Source: Pseudomonas sp. (lineage in GTDB: Bacteria; Pseudomonadota; Gammaproteobacteria; Pseudomonadales; Pseudomonadaceae). Taken from it: DNA of 51,939 bases. Below, one piece after another: positions 26,167 through 34,750 of the stretch. The stretch's first letter is position 1; each line of letters starts with the position of its first letter. The notes beneath the pieces are model-generated. The model had not been told where the DNA came from and did no database searches. It was given only the letters and a program-made list of their open reading frames with translations. The position numbers were made by a program, and so were the translations under genes. The stretch spans positions 1 to 51,939 of the forward strand of contig JAUYKV010000035.1 of assembly GCA_030699825.1 (NCBI GenBank), written 5' to 3'.

Positions 26167-26201
26167 TTATCCACTGAGTTATCCACAGCTTCTGTGGATT
26201 G
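26167..26201. promoter_or_regulatory. Cluster of three DnaA-box-like sites
   Basis: TTATCCACT (26167-26175), the consensus TTATCCACA (26179-26187) and, inverted, TGTGGATTG (26193-26201) lie within 35 bp next to AT-rich DNA. They may be a DnaA-responsive control site of the following gene. No dnaA, dnaN or rpmH is near, so it is not the usual oriC. Confidence 0.5.
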
Positions 26202-26303
26202 TCGCAGGGGTTTGCCCTGGCCGGTGTAGAGCAGGTTTATCGGGGCTTTACCTCGGCGAAAAAAGGAGTAGAGTGCCCGGCTTTCCCGCTACAGCTGCTT
26301 CTT

Positions 26304-26708
26304 ATGTCACGCGCATTGCCCCGTGTATCCGCTGCATCCTCCTCCGTCAATCCGCGTTTGCCGATGCGCGCTGCGCTCTGGCTGCTCGACAGTGCGCGTT
26401 TCGGTCAGGCGCCCAGTGTCAAGCGCTTCGCCGGTCAGTTGCTCAAGCAGCCGGCGCGCCAGGGTGTGGTACTGGCCCAGAGCCGGCTGGGGCAATTGCT
26501 CTGCCGCGACTGTGGCAATCCCCGCGACCGGCGCATCGGCCTCGAATTATTGCGCCAGGCCGCACGCTCCGGCGATTGCTCGGCCCAGCTGGAGTTGGGC
26601 CGGTTGTACAGCCAGCCGGGTAGCCATGAAACAATGCAGGCGCGCCACTGGTTGGAACTGGCAGCCGTCCAGGGCTCGCTTGAAGCCAGACAGTTGCTGA
26701 ACGGCTGA
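26304..26708 (+). CDS. Sel1-repeat (TPR-like) protein
   Basis: This protein of about 134 aa holds two or three Sel1-like repeats: QPARQGVVLAQSRLGQLLCR, GLELLRQAARSGDCSAQLEL and HWLELAAVQGSLEARQLL. These pair helices into a small solenoid used for protein-protein contacts. No signal peptide is visible with the ATG at 26304 (MSRALPRVSAASS); an in-frame ATG further on (MRAALWLLD) is another possible start. The partner and role are unknown. It stands alone between the DnaA-box-like cluster and rmuC. Confidence 0.75.
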   Translation: MSRALPRVSAASSSVNPRLPMRAALWLLDSARFGQAPSVKRFAGQLLKQPARQGVVLAQSRLGQLLCRDCGNPRDRRIGLELLRQAARSGDCSAQLELGRLYSQPGSHETMQARHWLELAAVQGSLEARQLLNG

Positions 26709-27018
26709 GAAAAAATCGCTTGCCTGCTGCGACCGTCGCCGGGCGGCTGCAACTGCGTTGCGCTACGCAAACGGAGCGTAGCGAAGTAACAGCCGCAGGC
26801 TGGCCCGCAGGGCGAGCGAGGCGAGTCAAAACTTCAGTCATTTGGCTCGCCAAACTCCCTCGTTTTCACGTGGCGCGCCTTGTTTCGCTCGCCCGACGGC
26901 GCTCTCGCGACGGCCTTCGATATTTTCCCTGCCTCTGAACGCTCTCTGATCCGCGTCTGAGCGTTTTGCGTGGGGCCGGGCTGGTTATACTGCCCGGCAA
27001 TCTTGCGCGGAGGCGCTT
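26709..27018. other. Intergenic region between the Sel1 gene and rmuC
   Basis: The region holds an 8-bp inverted repeat CGCTACGC/GCGTAGCG (26761-26783), a terminator-like inverted repeat AACGCTC/GAGCGTT followed by TT (26938-26967), and a good -10 candidate TATACT (26986-26991) for rmuC. No gene is seen. Confidence 0.55.
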
Positions 27019-28506
27019 ATGCCAATCGATTTACCTTCCCAGCTCCCTGCGCTGCTACTTGGCCTGGCCGCCGCCGGCCTGCCGTTGCTGGCGCTGGCCT
27101 GGTCGCTGCAGCGGCGTGCGAGCAGTGCGCAACTCGAATCCAGCCTGCTGCAGGAGCGTTTGGGCAATGCCCAGTTGGCCCAGGCTGGCTTGAGTGCGCA
27201 GCTCGATGAATGCCGCCAGGAGATCGCCGAGGTCAGCGAGATCAAGGCCGACCAGCAAGCCGAATTGGCGGCCAAGCGGCGCGAGACCGAACTGCTCCAG
27301 CACGAGCGGCAGATCGCCCGCGAGGCCGCCCTGGCCGGGCAACAACAACGTGAACAGCAGGAAGCCGAACTGCGTCGCCTGAGCGCCGAGCGGGCGGCAT
27401 TGAGTGCCGAGTTGCGTGAGCAGCAGGGCAGCCACCAGCAGCGCCTCGACGACCTGCAAGGCTCGCGCGATGAGCTGCGGGCGCAGTTTGCCGAGTTGGC
27501 CGGGAAGATCTTCGATGAGCGCGAGCAGCGCTTCGCCGAGACCAGTCAGCAGCGCCTGGGCCAGTTGCTCGATCCGCTCAAGGAGCGCATCCAGTCCTTC
27601 GAGAAACGCGTCGAGGAGAGCTACCAGCAGGAGGCCCGCGAGCGCTTCTCGCTGGGCAAGGAGCTCGAGCGTCTGCAGCAGCTCAATCAGCGTCTGGGCG
27701 ATGAAGCGACCAATCTGACCCGCGCCCTGCAAGGCCAGAAAATCCAGGGTAACTGGGGCGAGCTGGTGCTCGAGCGGGTGCTGGAGCACGCCGGCCTGGA
27801 GAAGGGCCGCGAATACCAGACCCAGGTCAGCCTGAAGAGCCCGGACGGCCAGCGTTTCCAGCCCGATGTGCTGATCCAGTTGCCCGGCGACAGGCAGGTG
27901 GTGGTGGATGCCAAGGTCAGCCTGACGGCCTACCAGCAATACATCGTAGGCGCAGACGAACCAAGCCGCCAGCAGGCCCTGAAACAGCATGTGCTGTCAC
28001 TGCGCGGTCATTTGAAAGGCCTGTCGCTGAAGGATTACCAGCGCCTGGAAGGGCTGCACAGCCTGGATTTCGTACTGTTGTTCGTGCCGATAGAAGCGGC
28101 CTTCGCCGCCGCCCTGCAGGCCGATGCCAGCCTGTTCCAGGAGGCCTTCGAGCAGAACATCGTGATCGTCAGCCCGACCACCCTGCTGGCGACCCTACGG
28201 GTGATCGACAGCCTCTGGCGCCAGGAGCGCCAGGGCCAGAACGCGCGCGAGATCGCCGAGCGCGCCGGGGCGCTGTACGACAAGTTCGTCGCCTTCATCC
28301 AGGACCTGGACGAAGTCGGTGCGCGCCTGCAGCAGCTGGACAAGGCCTATGCTGCGGCGCGCAACAAGCTGTGCGACGGTCGCGGCAATATCATCAGTCG
28401 GGTGGAGAATCTCAAACTGCTCGGCGCCCGCGCGAGCAAGAGTCTGCCAGCCGAGTTGCTCGAGCAGGCGGCCGGCGTGGCGGTGCTGGATGAGGCCGCC
28501 GAGTAG
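27019..28506 (+). CDS. rmuC: RmuC, DNA recombination-limiting protein
   Basis: This 495-aa protein has an N-terminal membrane segment (about residues 8-28), then a long coiled coil rich in Gln, Glu and Arg (about 35-240), then the RmuC domain. The domain keeps GNWGELVLERVLEHAGL, the nuclease-like core FQPDVLIQLPGDRQVVVDAKVSL (with D...DAK of the PD-(D/E)XK fold) and IVSPTTLLATLRVI. RmuC limits inversions at short inverted repeats in E. coli. The length and order are normal. A GGAGG ribosome binding site precedes the ATG. Confidence 0.95.
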   Translation: MPIDLPSQLPALLLGLAAAGLPLLALAWSLQRRASSAQLESSLLQERLGNAQLAQAGLSAQLDECRQEIAEVSEIKADQQAELAAKRRETELLQHERQIAREAALAGQQQREQQEAELRRLSAERAALSAELREQQGSHQQRLDDLQGSRDELRAQFAELAGKIFDEREQRFAETSQQRLGQLLDPLKERIQSFEKRVEESYQQEARERFSLGKELERLQQLNQRLGDEATNLTRALQGQKIQGNWGELVLERVLEHAGLEKGREYQTQVSLKSPDGQRFQPDVLIQLPGDRQVVVDAKVSLTAYQQYIVGADEPSRQQALKQHVLSLRGHLKGLSLKDYQRLEGLHSLDFVLLFVPIEAAFAAALQADASLFQEAFEQNIVIVSPTTLLATLRVIDSLWRQERQGQNAREIAERAGALYDKFVAFIQDLDEVGARLQQLDKAYAAARNKLCDGRGNIISRVENLKLLGARASKSLPAELLEQAAGVAVLDEAAE

Positions 28507-28534
28507 GGCGCAGCGCACGGTACGCCGTGCTTGC

Positions 28535-28700
28535 GTAGGGTGGGTTAGGCGCACGCTGCCGATAGCGATGAACCCGCAAGATCCGCTGCGCCGTAACCCA
28601 CCATCGGCGCAACGCAGGGATATCGCCTGGTGGGTTACGCGGCGCGCCACTGATGGCGGTGCCCGATCGCTCGGAGGTCGGCGCCGCTAACCCACCCTAC
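28535..28700. mobile_element. MITE-like palindromic element
   Basis: A 166-bp segment is bounded by GTAGGGTGGGTTAG and its inverse CTAACCCACCCTAC. An inner inverted pair, CCGTAACCCACCA and TGGTGGGTTACG, divides it further. The whole can fold into a nested hairpin and has no coding capacity. Elements with a GTAGGGTGGGTTA terminus are scattered in many gammaproteobacterial genomes. It lies between rmuC and the convergent DUF4010 gene. Confidence 0.7.
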
Positions 28701-28770
28701 AGTGATCCGGCATTTCATGATTGATACGACACTAGGCGTTCCCACCGTCCCTACGGAAACCCGGTCGCTC

Positions 28771-30027
28771 TCAAACAAGCAGCAGTACCGCGGCCCCCGC
28801 CAGCAGGCCGGCGGCCATCACCGGCAGGGTGCGCAGGGCCAGCTGCCGGCCGCCGATCAGGGCGATCAGCAAGCCCTTGACCAGGCTGTTGCTCAGGACC
28901 GCGAGGAAGATGCCCTGCACCGCGACCTGGGGAGCCAGCTCGGTTTTGGCGCTGCGCGCCAGGGTCAGGGTGATGGGGTCCACGTCGGCGAGTCCGGAGA
29001 CCAGCGCCACCAGGTACACGCCAACATCGCCAAGCCAGCGCCGCGCACCTTCCGCGAGAAACAGGATCAGCACTAGCAGCGCGGCGAAGCGCAGCGCCGA
29101 GCCCAGCTCGAAGGGGTTTTTCAGCGGCGGCTCGGCATTTTCCTCTGCCATGCTGCCGGCCAGGCGAAAATACACCAGCGCGCCCCCGGCATAGACCAGG
29201 GCTGTCACGCCTAATGGCCAGAGCAGGCGTGGCAGCAATTGGGCATTGACCAGGCCGATTTCCAGCAGCACGCGGGGGAACATCAGGGCCGAGGTCGCCA
29301 GCAGGCCGCAGGCCAGCATGGCGTGCAGGCTGCGCTCCTGATTCAGGCGGGCGAGGGTGATCGTCATCGCGGTGGAGGAGACGATGCCGCCCAACAGCGC
29401 AGTAATCAGCAAGCCATGGCGGGTGCCGACCAGGCGAATGGTTACATAGGCGGCAAAGCCGAGGCCGGCGATCAGCACCACCATCCACCAGGTGATATAG
29501 GGGTTGAACACCTGCCAGGGGCCGTAGCCCTGGTTGGGTAGGGCCGGCAGCAGCACCAGGGAGATGAACAGCAGTTTCAGCGCCCCCGACAGTTCGGCTT
29601 CGCTGAGTTGGCGCAGGGCGCCGTGCAGGGTGCGTTTGAGGCTCAGTAGCAGTGCCACCGCCACAGCACCGGCCGCGGCCAGGGGGGGATGTCCGGCTAC
29701 TGCCAGGCTGCCGAGGATGAAGGTGATCAGCATCGCCACTTCGCTGGTCAGGCCGCGGTCGCCTAACTGCATCAGGTCGCCAAAATAGGAGGCGAGTACC
29801 AGCGCGGTGAAACCGACGAAGACGACCGCCCAGGCGACCACGCCGAAGTGTTCGCCGAGCAGCATGGCGAAACCGCCGAGTAGGCCGCTCAAAGCGAATG
29901 TACGGATACCGGCGGCCAGGCGCCCGTCCTCGGTATTGCGCTCCTGCCAGCCACGTTCGGCGCCGATCAGCAGGCCAACCGCCAGCGCGCTGGCGAAGTT
30001 CATTAGGGTGTCGAGAGCCTCGGGCAT
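28771..30027 (-). CDS. MgtC/SapB and DUF4010 family membrane protein
   Basis: This 418-aa protein has about twelve hydrophobic helices. The N-terminal part has the MgtC/SapB signature ASALAVGLLIGAERGWQER and GIRTFALSGLLG; the C-terminal half is DUF4010 with HGLLITALLGGIVSSTAMT and LVSGLADVDPITL. MgtC proteins are linked to survival in low magnesium and acid; the function of the DUF4010 fusion is not established. The ATG at 30027 is consistent with the first helix. It is convergent with rmuC and, across a REP element, downstream of the hybrid kinase gene on the same strand. Confidence 0.88.
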   Translation of the reverse strand: MPEALDTLMNFASALAVGLLIGAERGWQERNTEDGRLAAGIRTFALSGLLGGFAMLLGEHFGVVAWAVVFVGFTALVLASYFGDLMQLGDRGLTSEVAMLITFILGSLAVAGHPPLAAAGAVAVALLLSLKRTLHGALRQLSEAELSGALKLLFISLVLLPALPNQGYGPWQVFNPYITWWMVVLIAGLGFAAYVTIRLVGTRHGLLITALLGGIVSSTAMTITLARLNQERSLHAMLACGLLATSALMFPRVLLEIGLVNAQLLPRLLWPLGVTALVYAGGALVYFRLAGSMAEENAEPPLKNPFELGSALRFAALLVLILFLAEGARRWLGDVGVYLVALVSGLADVDPITLTLARSAKTELAPQVAVQGIFLAVLSNSLVKGLLIALIGGRQLALRTLPVMAAGLLAGAAVLLLV

Positions 30028-30125
30028 GCTGCGTCCTTGAACGGGGCTTGATGCTGGCAGTCTAGCCAGTCGCCGGGGCGATGTATTGCGGCAGGTCAGT
30101 GGGTGAGCATCGCGGTCACTGACAA

Positions 30126-30170
30126 TCGCGGCTGTCGTGTCGTTGCTTGTGGGAGGGGCTTCAGCCGCGA
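30126..30170. repeat. REP element, copy 1
   Basis: TTGTGGGAGGGGCTTCAGCCGCGA (in shorter form, GGGAGGGGCTTCAGCCGCGA) at 30147-30170 is a Pseudomonas-type REP. TCGCGGCTG at 30126-30134 pairs with its CAGCCGCGA end to form a hairpin. A second copy lies inverted at 34592-34615. Confidence 0.75.
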
Positions 30171-30184
30171 GCGGTTCAACCAGC

Positions 30185-33100
30185 CTAGCGCAACGTCAGG
30201 TGGCGGCTGAGCAGGGCGCGCAGGGCGGCGGGTTTGACTGGCTTGGCCAGGAAGTCGAGGCCGGCGGCGTGGACTTCGGCGATCAGTTCGGGGCGGCCGT
30301 CGGCACTGATCACCACGCCAGGCACCGGCTCGCCCAGACGGGCGCGCAGCCAGGCCATCAGTTCGGTGCCGGTCTCGCCTTCGTCGAGGTGATAGTCGAC
30401 CAGGGCCAGGTGCGGGCGCACGTCCTCGCTGAGCAGGTGTTCGCATTCCAGGCGATTACGCGCGGTCCATACCTGGCAGCCCCAGCGTGACAGCAGGCTG
30501 TGCATGCCTGCGAGGATGCTGTCTTCGTTGTCGATGCACAGCACCTGGCTGCCGGTCAGCAACTGACCATTGAGCGCCTGCGTGACCCGCTGAGGCGTCG
30601 GCGCCGGGGTGCGGGCCAGTGGCACGCTGACGCTGAACACGCTGCCCTTGCCCGGCCAGGAGCGTACCTCCAGCTTGTGTTCGAGCACCCGGCACAGGCC
30701 GTCGGCAATCGCCAGGCCGAGGCCGAGGCCTTTTTCGGCGCGGGTCTGGTGGCTGTCCAGGCGCTTGAATTCCTCGAAGATGACCTTGCGTTTGTCTTCC
30801 GGGATGCCCGGGCCGCGATCCCATACCTCCAGGCGCAGCTGCCCGCCCGAGCGGCGCACGCCGAGGAGCACGCGACCCTTGGCGTAGCGGAAAGCATTGG
30901 TGAGGAAGTTCTGCAGCACCCGGCGCAGCAGCTTGCTGTCGCTGTCCACGCGCAGGCGGCTGCCGCGCAGGCGGAAGTCGATGCCGCATTCGGCGGCCAG
31001 GACCTTGAATTCGGCGCCCAGAATATCGAACAGACTGTTGAGCACGAAGGCATTGCGCTCCGGGGTGATGCGGCCATTTTCCAGGCGCGAGATGTCCAGC
31101 AGGTCGCTGATCAGGTCTTCGGCCGAACGCAGCGAACTGTCCAGGTGACGCACCAGTTCCTGGGCCTCGCGCGGCAGTGCGTCCTCCTGGTGGGAGAGCG
31201 CGGCGGAGAACAGCCGCGCGGCGTTCAGCGGCTGCATCAGGTCGTGGCTGACGGCGGCGAGGAAACGGGTTTTCGACTGATTGGCCGCCTCGGCCACGCC
31301 CTTGGCCTCGATCAGCGCCTGGTTCAGTTGCGACAGTTCGAAGGTGCGCTCGGCCACCCGTTGTTCCAGGCTTTCGTTAGCCTCTTTGAGCGCCTGTTCG
31401 GCTTCGCGGAACTCGGTGATGTCGGTGAAACTCATGACAAAACCGCCGCCGGGCATCGGGTTGCCAATCAACTCGATCACCCGACCGTTGGGGAAAGTGC
31501 GTTCGTAACTGTGCGCGGTGCCCTGGCGCATCCACTGCAGGCGTTTGGCGACGCTTTCCTCGATGTCGATGTCACCCGCACCGAGCAGGCCGCGTTGGGC
31601 GTTGAAACGGATCAGTTCGGCAATCGGCCGGCCGACGTATACCTGGCCATCGGGATAGTCGAATAACTCGAGGTAACGCTGGTTCCAGGCCACCAGGCGC
31701 AACGACTGGTCGACCACGCTGATGCCCTGGGTGATGTTTTCGATCGCGCCCTGTAGCAGGGCGCGATTGAACTGCAGTACCTCGCTGGCTTCGTCGGCGA
31801 TGCGTACCACATCCTCGACCTGCATCTCGCGGCCCTCGATGGCCGCCTTGACCACTGCGCGGGTCGAAGAGGCGCCGAGCACGCCGGCGAGCAGGCGTTC
31901 GGTGTGGGCGATCCATTCGCTGTTGGCCGGCAGGTTGGGGTTGAAACTCTGCCCCTGGCGGTAGGCGCAGCGCATGAAGCTCTGTCGGGCGCGTTCCTCG
32001 CCGACGAAGCGGCTGGCGAGGAGCAGCAAGTCGTTGACCTGTACCGCCAGCAGGCTGCGGTTGCTCGGTTTGACGCCGAAATCATGGCCGATAAAACGGC
32101 CGGCCTGCCAGTGTTCGGAAACCCGCGTGCGAGAGAAGTAGGAGACCCAGGCGAACAGCAGGAAGTTGCCGACTAGCGACAACGTCACGCCGCGGGTCAG
32201 GGCGTCGACTTCGAAACCGATCGGCGCATAGAGCAGGCCTTGCAGGCCGGGCAAGCTGTCCAGCGACCAGCCGAGGCTGCGCGCCACCAGGGGCATGACC
32301 AGGGTGTAGAACCAGATCAGCGCGCCGAAGATCATCCCGGCGAATACGCCGCGGCGGTTGGCCTGCTTCCACACCAGGGCACCGAACATGGCCGGGGCCA
32401 GTTGGCCGATGGCGGCGAACGACACCTGGCCAATGGTCGCCAGGCTGGCGTTGGAGCCGAGCAGGCGGTAGCAGACATAGGCCAGCAGCAGGATCAGTGC
32501 GATGCTCACCCGCCGCGCCGTGAGCATCCAGTAGCGGAAGGCCTCGAAGGGGCGCTCGGTGTTCTGCCGGCGCAACAACCAGGGCAACAGCATGTCGTTG
32601 GAGATCATGGTCGACAGCGCCACCGAGGCGACGATGACCATGCCGGTGGCGGCCGAGGCTCCGCCGATAAAGGCCAGTACGGCCAGGGCCGGATGCGCCT
32701 GGGCCAGCGGCAGGCTGATGACGAAGGAGTCCGGGCTCACCCCGGCCGGCAGCAACATCTGCCCGGCCAGGGCGATGGGCACGACGAACAGCGCGGCGAG
32801 CACCAGATAGGCCGGGAACACCCAGCGAGCCAGGAGCAGGTCCCTGGGCTCGATGTTCTCCACCACGGCCACATGAAACTGCCGCGGCAGGCAGATGATG
32901 GCGATCATCGACATGCCGGTCAGCGTCATCATCGCCGGCCAGTTCACCGCTTCGGCCCAGAACTCGTCGAGTGCGGGGGTGTTGCGTGCCTGCTCGAACA
33001 GGTCGCCGAAACCGTTGTACAGCCCGTAGGTGACGAAGGCGCCGACGGCGAGGAAGGCCAGCAGTTTGACCAGCGATTCGAAGGCGATCGCCAGCACCAT

Positions 33101-33667
33101 GCCGCGGTGGTGTTCGGTGACGTCCAGGTTGCGCGAGCCGAACAGGATGGTGAACAGCGCCAGGACCAGCGATACGATCAGTGCGGTGTCCTGGGCACGG
33201 GTGCCCGTGGAGTCGGCGCCGGCGCCGGTCAGCAGGTTGACGCCGAGGACGATGCCCTTGAGTTGCAGGGCGATATAGGGCAGCACGCCGACCAGGCAGA
33301 TCAGCGCCACCACTATCGCCAGGGCCTGGGACTTGCCGTAGCGCGCGGCGATGAAGTCGGCGATCGAGGTGATGTTCTCCTCTTTGCTGATCATCACCAT
33401 CTTGCGCAGCACCCAGGGCGCGAACAACATGAGGAGGATCGGCCCCAGGTAGATCGGCAGGAATGACCAGAGCTGCTCGGCGGCCTGGCCGACCGCGCCG
33501 AAGAAGGTCCAGCTGGTACAGTAGACCGCCAGCGACAGGCTGTAGACCCAGGCACGCATGCGCGGCGGCAGGGGCGCGCGGCGCCGATCGCCATAAAAGG
33601 CGATGGCGAAGAGGATGGCCATATAGGTCAAGGCGACCGCAGCGATCAGCCCGCTGGACAGCGACAT
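30185..33667 (-). CDS. Sodium/solute symporter-fused hybrid histidine kinase (CrbS/CbrA type)
   Basis: This 1160-aa membrane sensor has an N-terminal sodium:solute symporter domain of about 13 helices (residues about 1-520), a linker, a PAS domain (about 640-760, LLQGAIENITQGISVVDQ), a HisKA/ATPase core with phosphoacceptor His about 808 (FLAAVSHDLMQPLNAAR), N and G boxes (NFLTNAFRYA, DRGPGIP, GLGLGLAIAD), and a C-terminal receiver with Asp about 1091 (LVDYHLDEG) and Lys about 1142. This is the CrbS-type layout that in other bacteria controls acetate or carbon use with a separate LuxR-type regulator. No such regulator is in the window. Whether the symporter domain transports or only senses is open. 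Acetyl-CoA from taurine could link to it, but that is speculative. Confidence 0.9.
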   Translation of the reverse strand: MSLSSGLIAAVALTYMAILFAIAFYGDRRRAPLPPRMRAWVYSLSLAVYCTSWTFFGAVGQAAEQLWSFLPIYLGPILLMLFAPWVLRKMVMISKEENITSIADFIAARYGKSQALAIVVALICLVGVLPYIALQLKGIVLGVNLLTGAGADSTGTRAQDTALIVSLVLALFTILFGSRNLDVTEHHRGMVLAIAFESLVKLLAFLAVGAFVTYGLYNGFGDLFEQARNTPALDEFWAEAVNWPAMMTLTGMSMIAIICLPRQFHVAVVENIEPRDLLLARWVFPAYLVLAALFVVPIALAGQMLLPAGVSPDSFVISLPLAQAHPALAVLAFIGGASAATGMVIVASVALSTMISNDMLLPWLLRRQNTERPFEAFRYWMLTARRVSIALILLLAYVCYRLLGSNASLATIGQVSFAAIGQLAPAMFGALVWKQANRRGVFAGMIFGALIWFYTLVMPLVARSLGWSLDSLPGLQGLLYAPIGFEVDALTRGVTLSLVGNFLLFAWVSYFSRTRVSEHWQAGRFIGHDFGVKPSNRSLLAVQVNDLLLLASRFVGEERARQSFMRCAYRQGQSFNPNLPANSEWIAHTERLLAGVLGASSTRAVVKAAIEGREMQVEDVVRIADEASEVLQFNRALLQGAIENITQGISVVDQSLRLVAWNQRYLELFDYPDGQVYVGRPIAELIRFNAQRGLLGAGDIDIEESVAKRLQWMRQGTAHSYERTFPNGRVIELIGNPMPGGGFVMSFTDITEFREAEQALKEANESLEQRVAERTFELSQLNQALIEAKGVAEAANQSKTRFLAAVSHDLMQPLNAARLFSAALSHQEDALPREAQELVRHLDSSLRSAEDLISDLLDISRLENGRITPERNAFVLNSLFDILGAEFKVLAAECGIDFRLRGSRLRVDSDSKLLRRVLQNFLTNAFRYAKGRVLLGVRRSGGQLRLEVWDRGPGIPEDKRKVIFEEFKRLDSHQTRAEKGLGLGLAIADGLCRVLEHKLEVRSWPGKGSVFSVSVPLARTPAPTPQRVTQALNGQLLTGSQVLCIDNEDSILAGMHSLLSRWGCQVWTARNRLECEHLLSEDVRPHLALVDYHLDEGETGTELMAWLRARLGEPVPGVVISADGRPELIAEVHAAGLDFLAKPVKPAALRALLSRHLTLR

Positions 33668-33905
33668 GGATACTCCGACGGCAAACTATATGGGACTTGG
33701 CTGGTCTTAAGTCAGGTGCTGTTCACAGCCCCCTGCCAAGACGAGACAATACTTCAAATGAACTCTCAGCAGTGTCGCAGTAAAGTGCCGTGCCGTCAGG
33801 CGCGACCAAGGTCGCAGGCCAGTCGCCTGCTACGTCCTGGCAATTGTGGTCGGGCGTCTGCCCTGTTAGCGTGGCGCGTTTGCGCCTAGTCAGAGGAGGG
33901 AGCCC

Positions 33906-34475
33906 ATGTTCAAGCCGCAATTGATTACCCTGCAGCGCGGTGCGCTGCGCATAGAACCGATGCTCGATGCCGATATTCCGGCGCTGGTGACCCTGGCCGA
34001 AGCCAATCGGCAGGAGCTGATCCATATGAGCGGCACCCAGCGCCTGGACTGGTACCGTCAGGGCCTGCTCGACCAGCGTGAAGGCAAGGCCTTGCCGTTC
34101 GTCATTCGCCTCGGCGAGCAGCTGGTGGGTACCACGCGGTTCGGCGACTTCATGCCGGCGCTGCCTGCCGCCGAGATCGGCTGGACCTGGCTCGATCACA
34201 GCCAGCACGGCACCGGCCTGAACGCCATGGTCAAGTACCTGATGCTGCGCCACGCCTTCGAGAACTGGCGCATGGTTCGTGTGCAGTTGAAGACCGCCGC
34301 CAGCAACCTGCGTTCGCAGCGGGCCATCGAAAAGCTCGGCGCGCAGCGCGAGGGCGTGCTGCGCAATCACCGCCGGCTGGCCGACGGGCGGCTGGACGAC
34401 AGCGTGCTGTACAGCATCACCGACCAGCAGTGGCCGGCGCTCAAGCAACAGCTGGAGGCGCGTTTCAACGGTTGA
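33906..34475 (+). CDS. GNAT-family N-acetyltransferase (RimJ/RimL-like)
   Basis: This 189-aa protein starts MFKPQLITLQRGALRIEPML and matches the Acetyltransf_3 (RimL-like) fold. The acetyl-CoA-binding region lies at HGTGLNAMVKYLMLRHAFE (about 99-117), and NLRSQRAIEKLGAQREGVLR is the typical helix and strand after it. It moves an acetyl group to an amine of a protein or small molecule; the substrate is unknown. A GAGGAGGGAG ribosome binding site lies just upstream of ATG 33906. It is a single gene, divergent from the hybrid kinase. Confidence 0.88.
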   Translation: MFKPQLITLQRGALRIEPMLDADIPALVTLAEANRQELIHMSGTQRLDWYRQGLLDQREGKALPFVIRLGEQLVGTTRFGDFMPALPAAEIGWTWLDHSQHGTGLNAMVKYLMLRHAFENWRMVRVQLKTAASNLRSQRAIEKLGAQREGVLRNHRRLADGRLDDSVLYSITDQQWPALKQQLEARFNG

Positions 34476-34591
34476 TCAATGCCGTCAACCGAGCTCGAAC
34501 GGACACGCATTCTGAATGCCGCGCGGGTTGCACAGGGTCGAATTATCGCGCTCGTTCCGCCTGGGGACTTCGCTGATCGATGCGGCAGGGT

Positions 34592-34615
34592 TCGCGGCTA
34601 AAGCCCCTCCCACAA
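34592..34615. repeat. REP element, copy 2 (inverted)
   Basis: TCGCGGCTAAAGCCCCTCCC followed by ACAA is the reverse complement of the REP at 30147-30170 with one change. It lies in the 275-bp region between the GNAT gene and azlC. Confidence 0.8.
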
Positions 34616-34750
34616 AACCTATCCCGCGACTCCCGCAGCTGTGCAGCGTCGTGCGGGGAGCTTTTGCGACATTATCTGGCCTCTGCGCAAGATCGTTCAA
34701 GACGCTGCGCAAGCATCGCGCTAGGCTGCCGGGTCAGGAGGAGAATATTC

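Larger units (their letters stand above)
25500..26303. other. 800-bp gene-free stretch, AT-rich at its right end
   Basis: No gene is supported. It holds the ydbH promoter on the left and, to the right, an 18-bp palindrome GTGCAAAAACTTTTGCAC (25981-25998), a terminator-like hairpin (26041-26069), an AT-rich run near 26070-26120 and three DnaA-box-like 9-mers (26167-26201). A possible promoter for the Sel1 gene ends in TAGAGT near 26268. A small RNA ending at the hairpin is possible, but I cannot place its start. Confidence 0.55.

Noticed and set aside
26167..26201. Chromosome replication origin
   Set aside because: Only three DnaA-box-like sites and none of the genes that flank oriC in pseudomonads (dnaA, dnaN, rpmH).
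34516..34750. Longer start for azlC within the REP-containing spacer
   Set aside because: The extension runs through a REP element and lacks a ribosome binding site; AGGAGGAG precedes ATG 34751.
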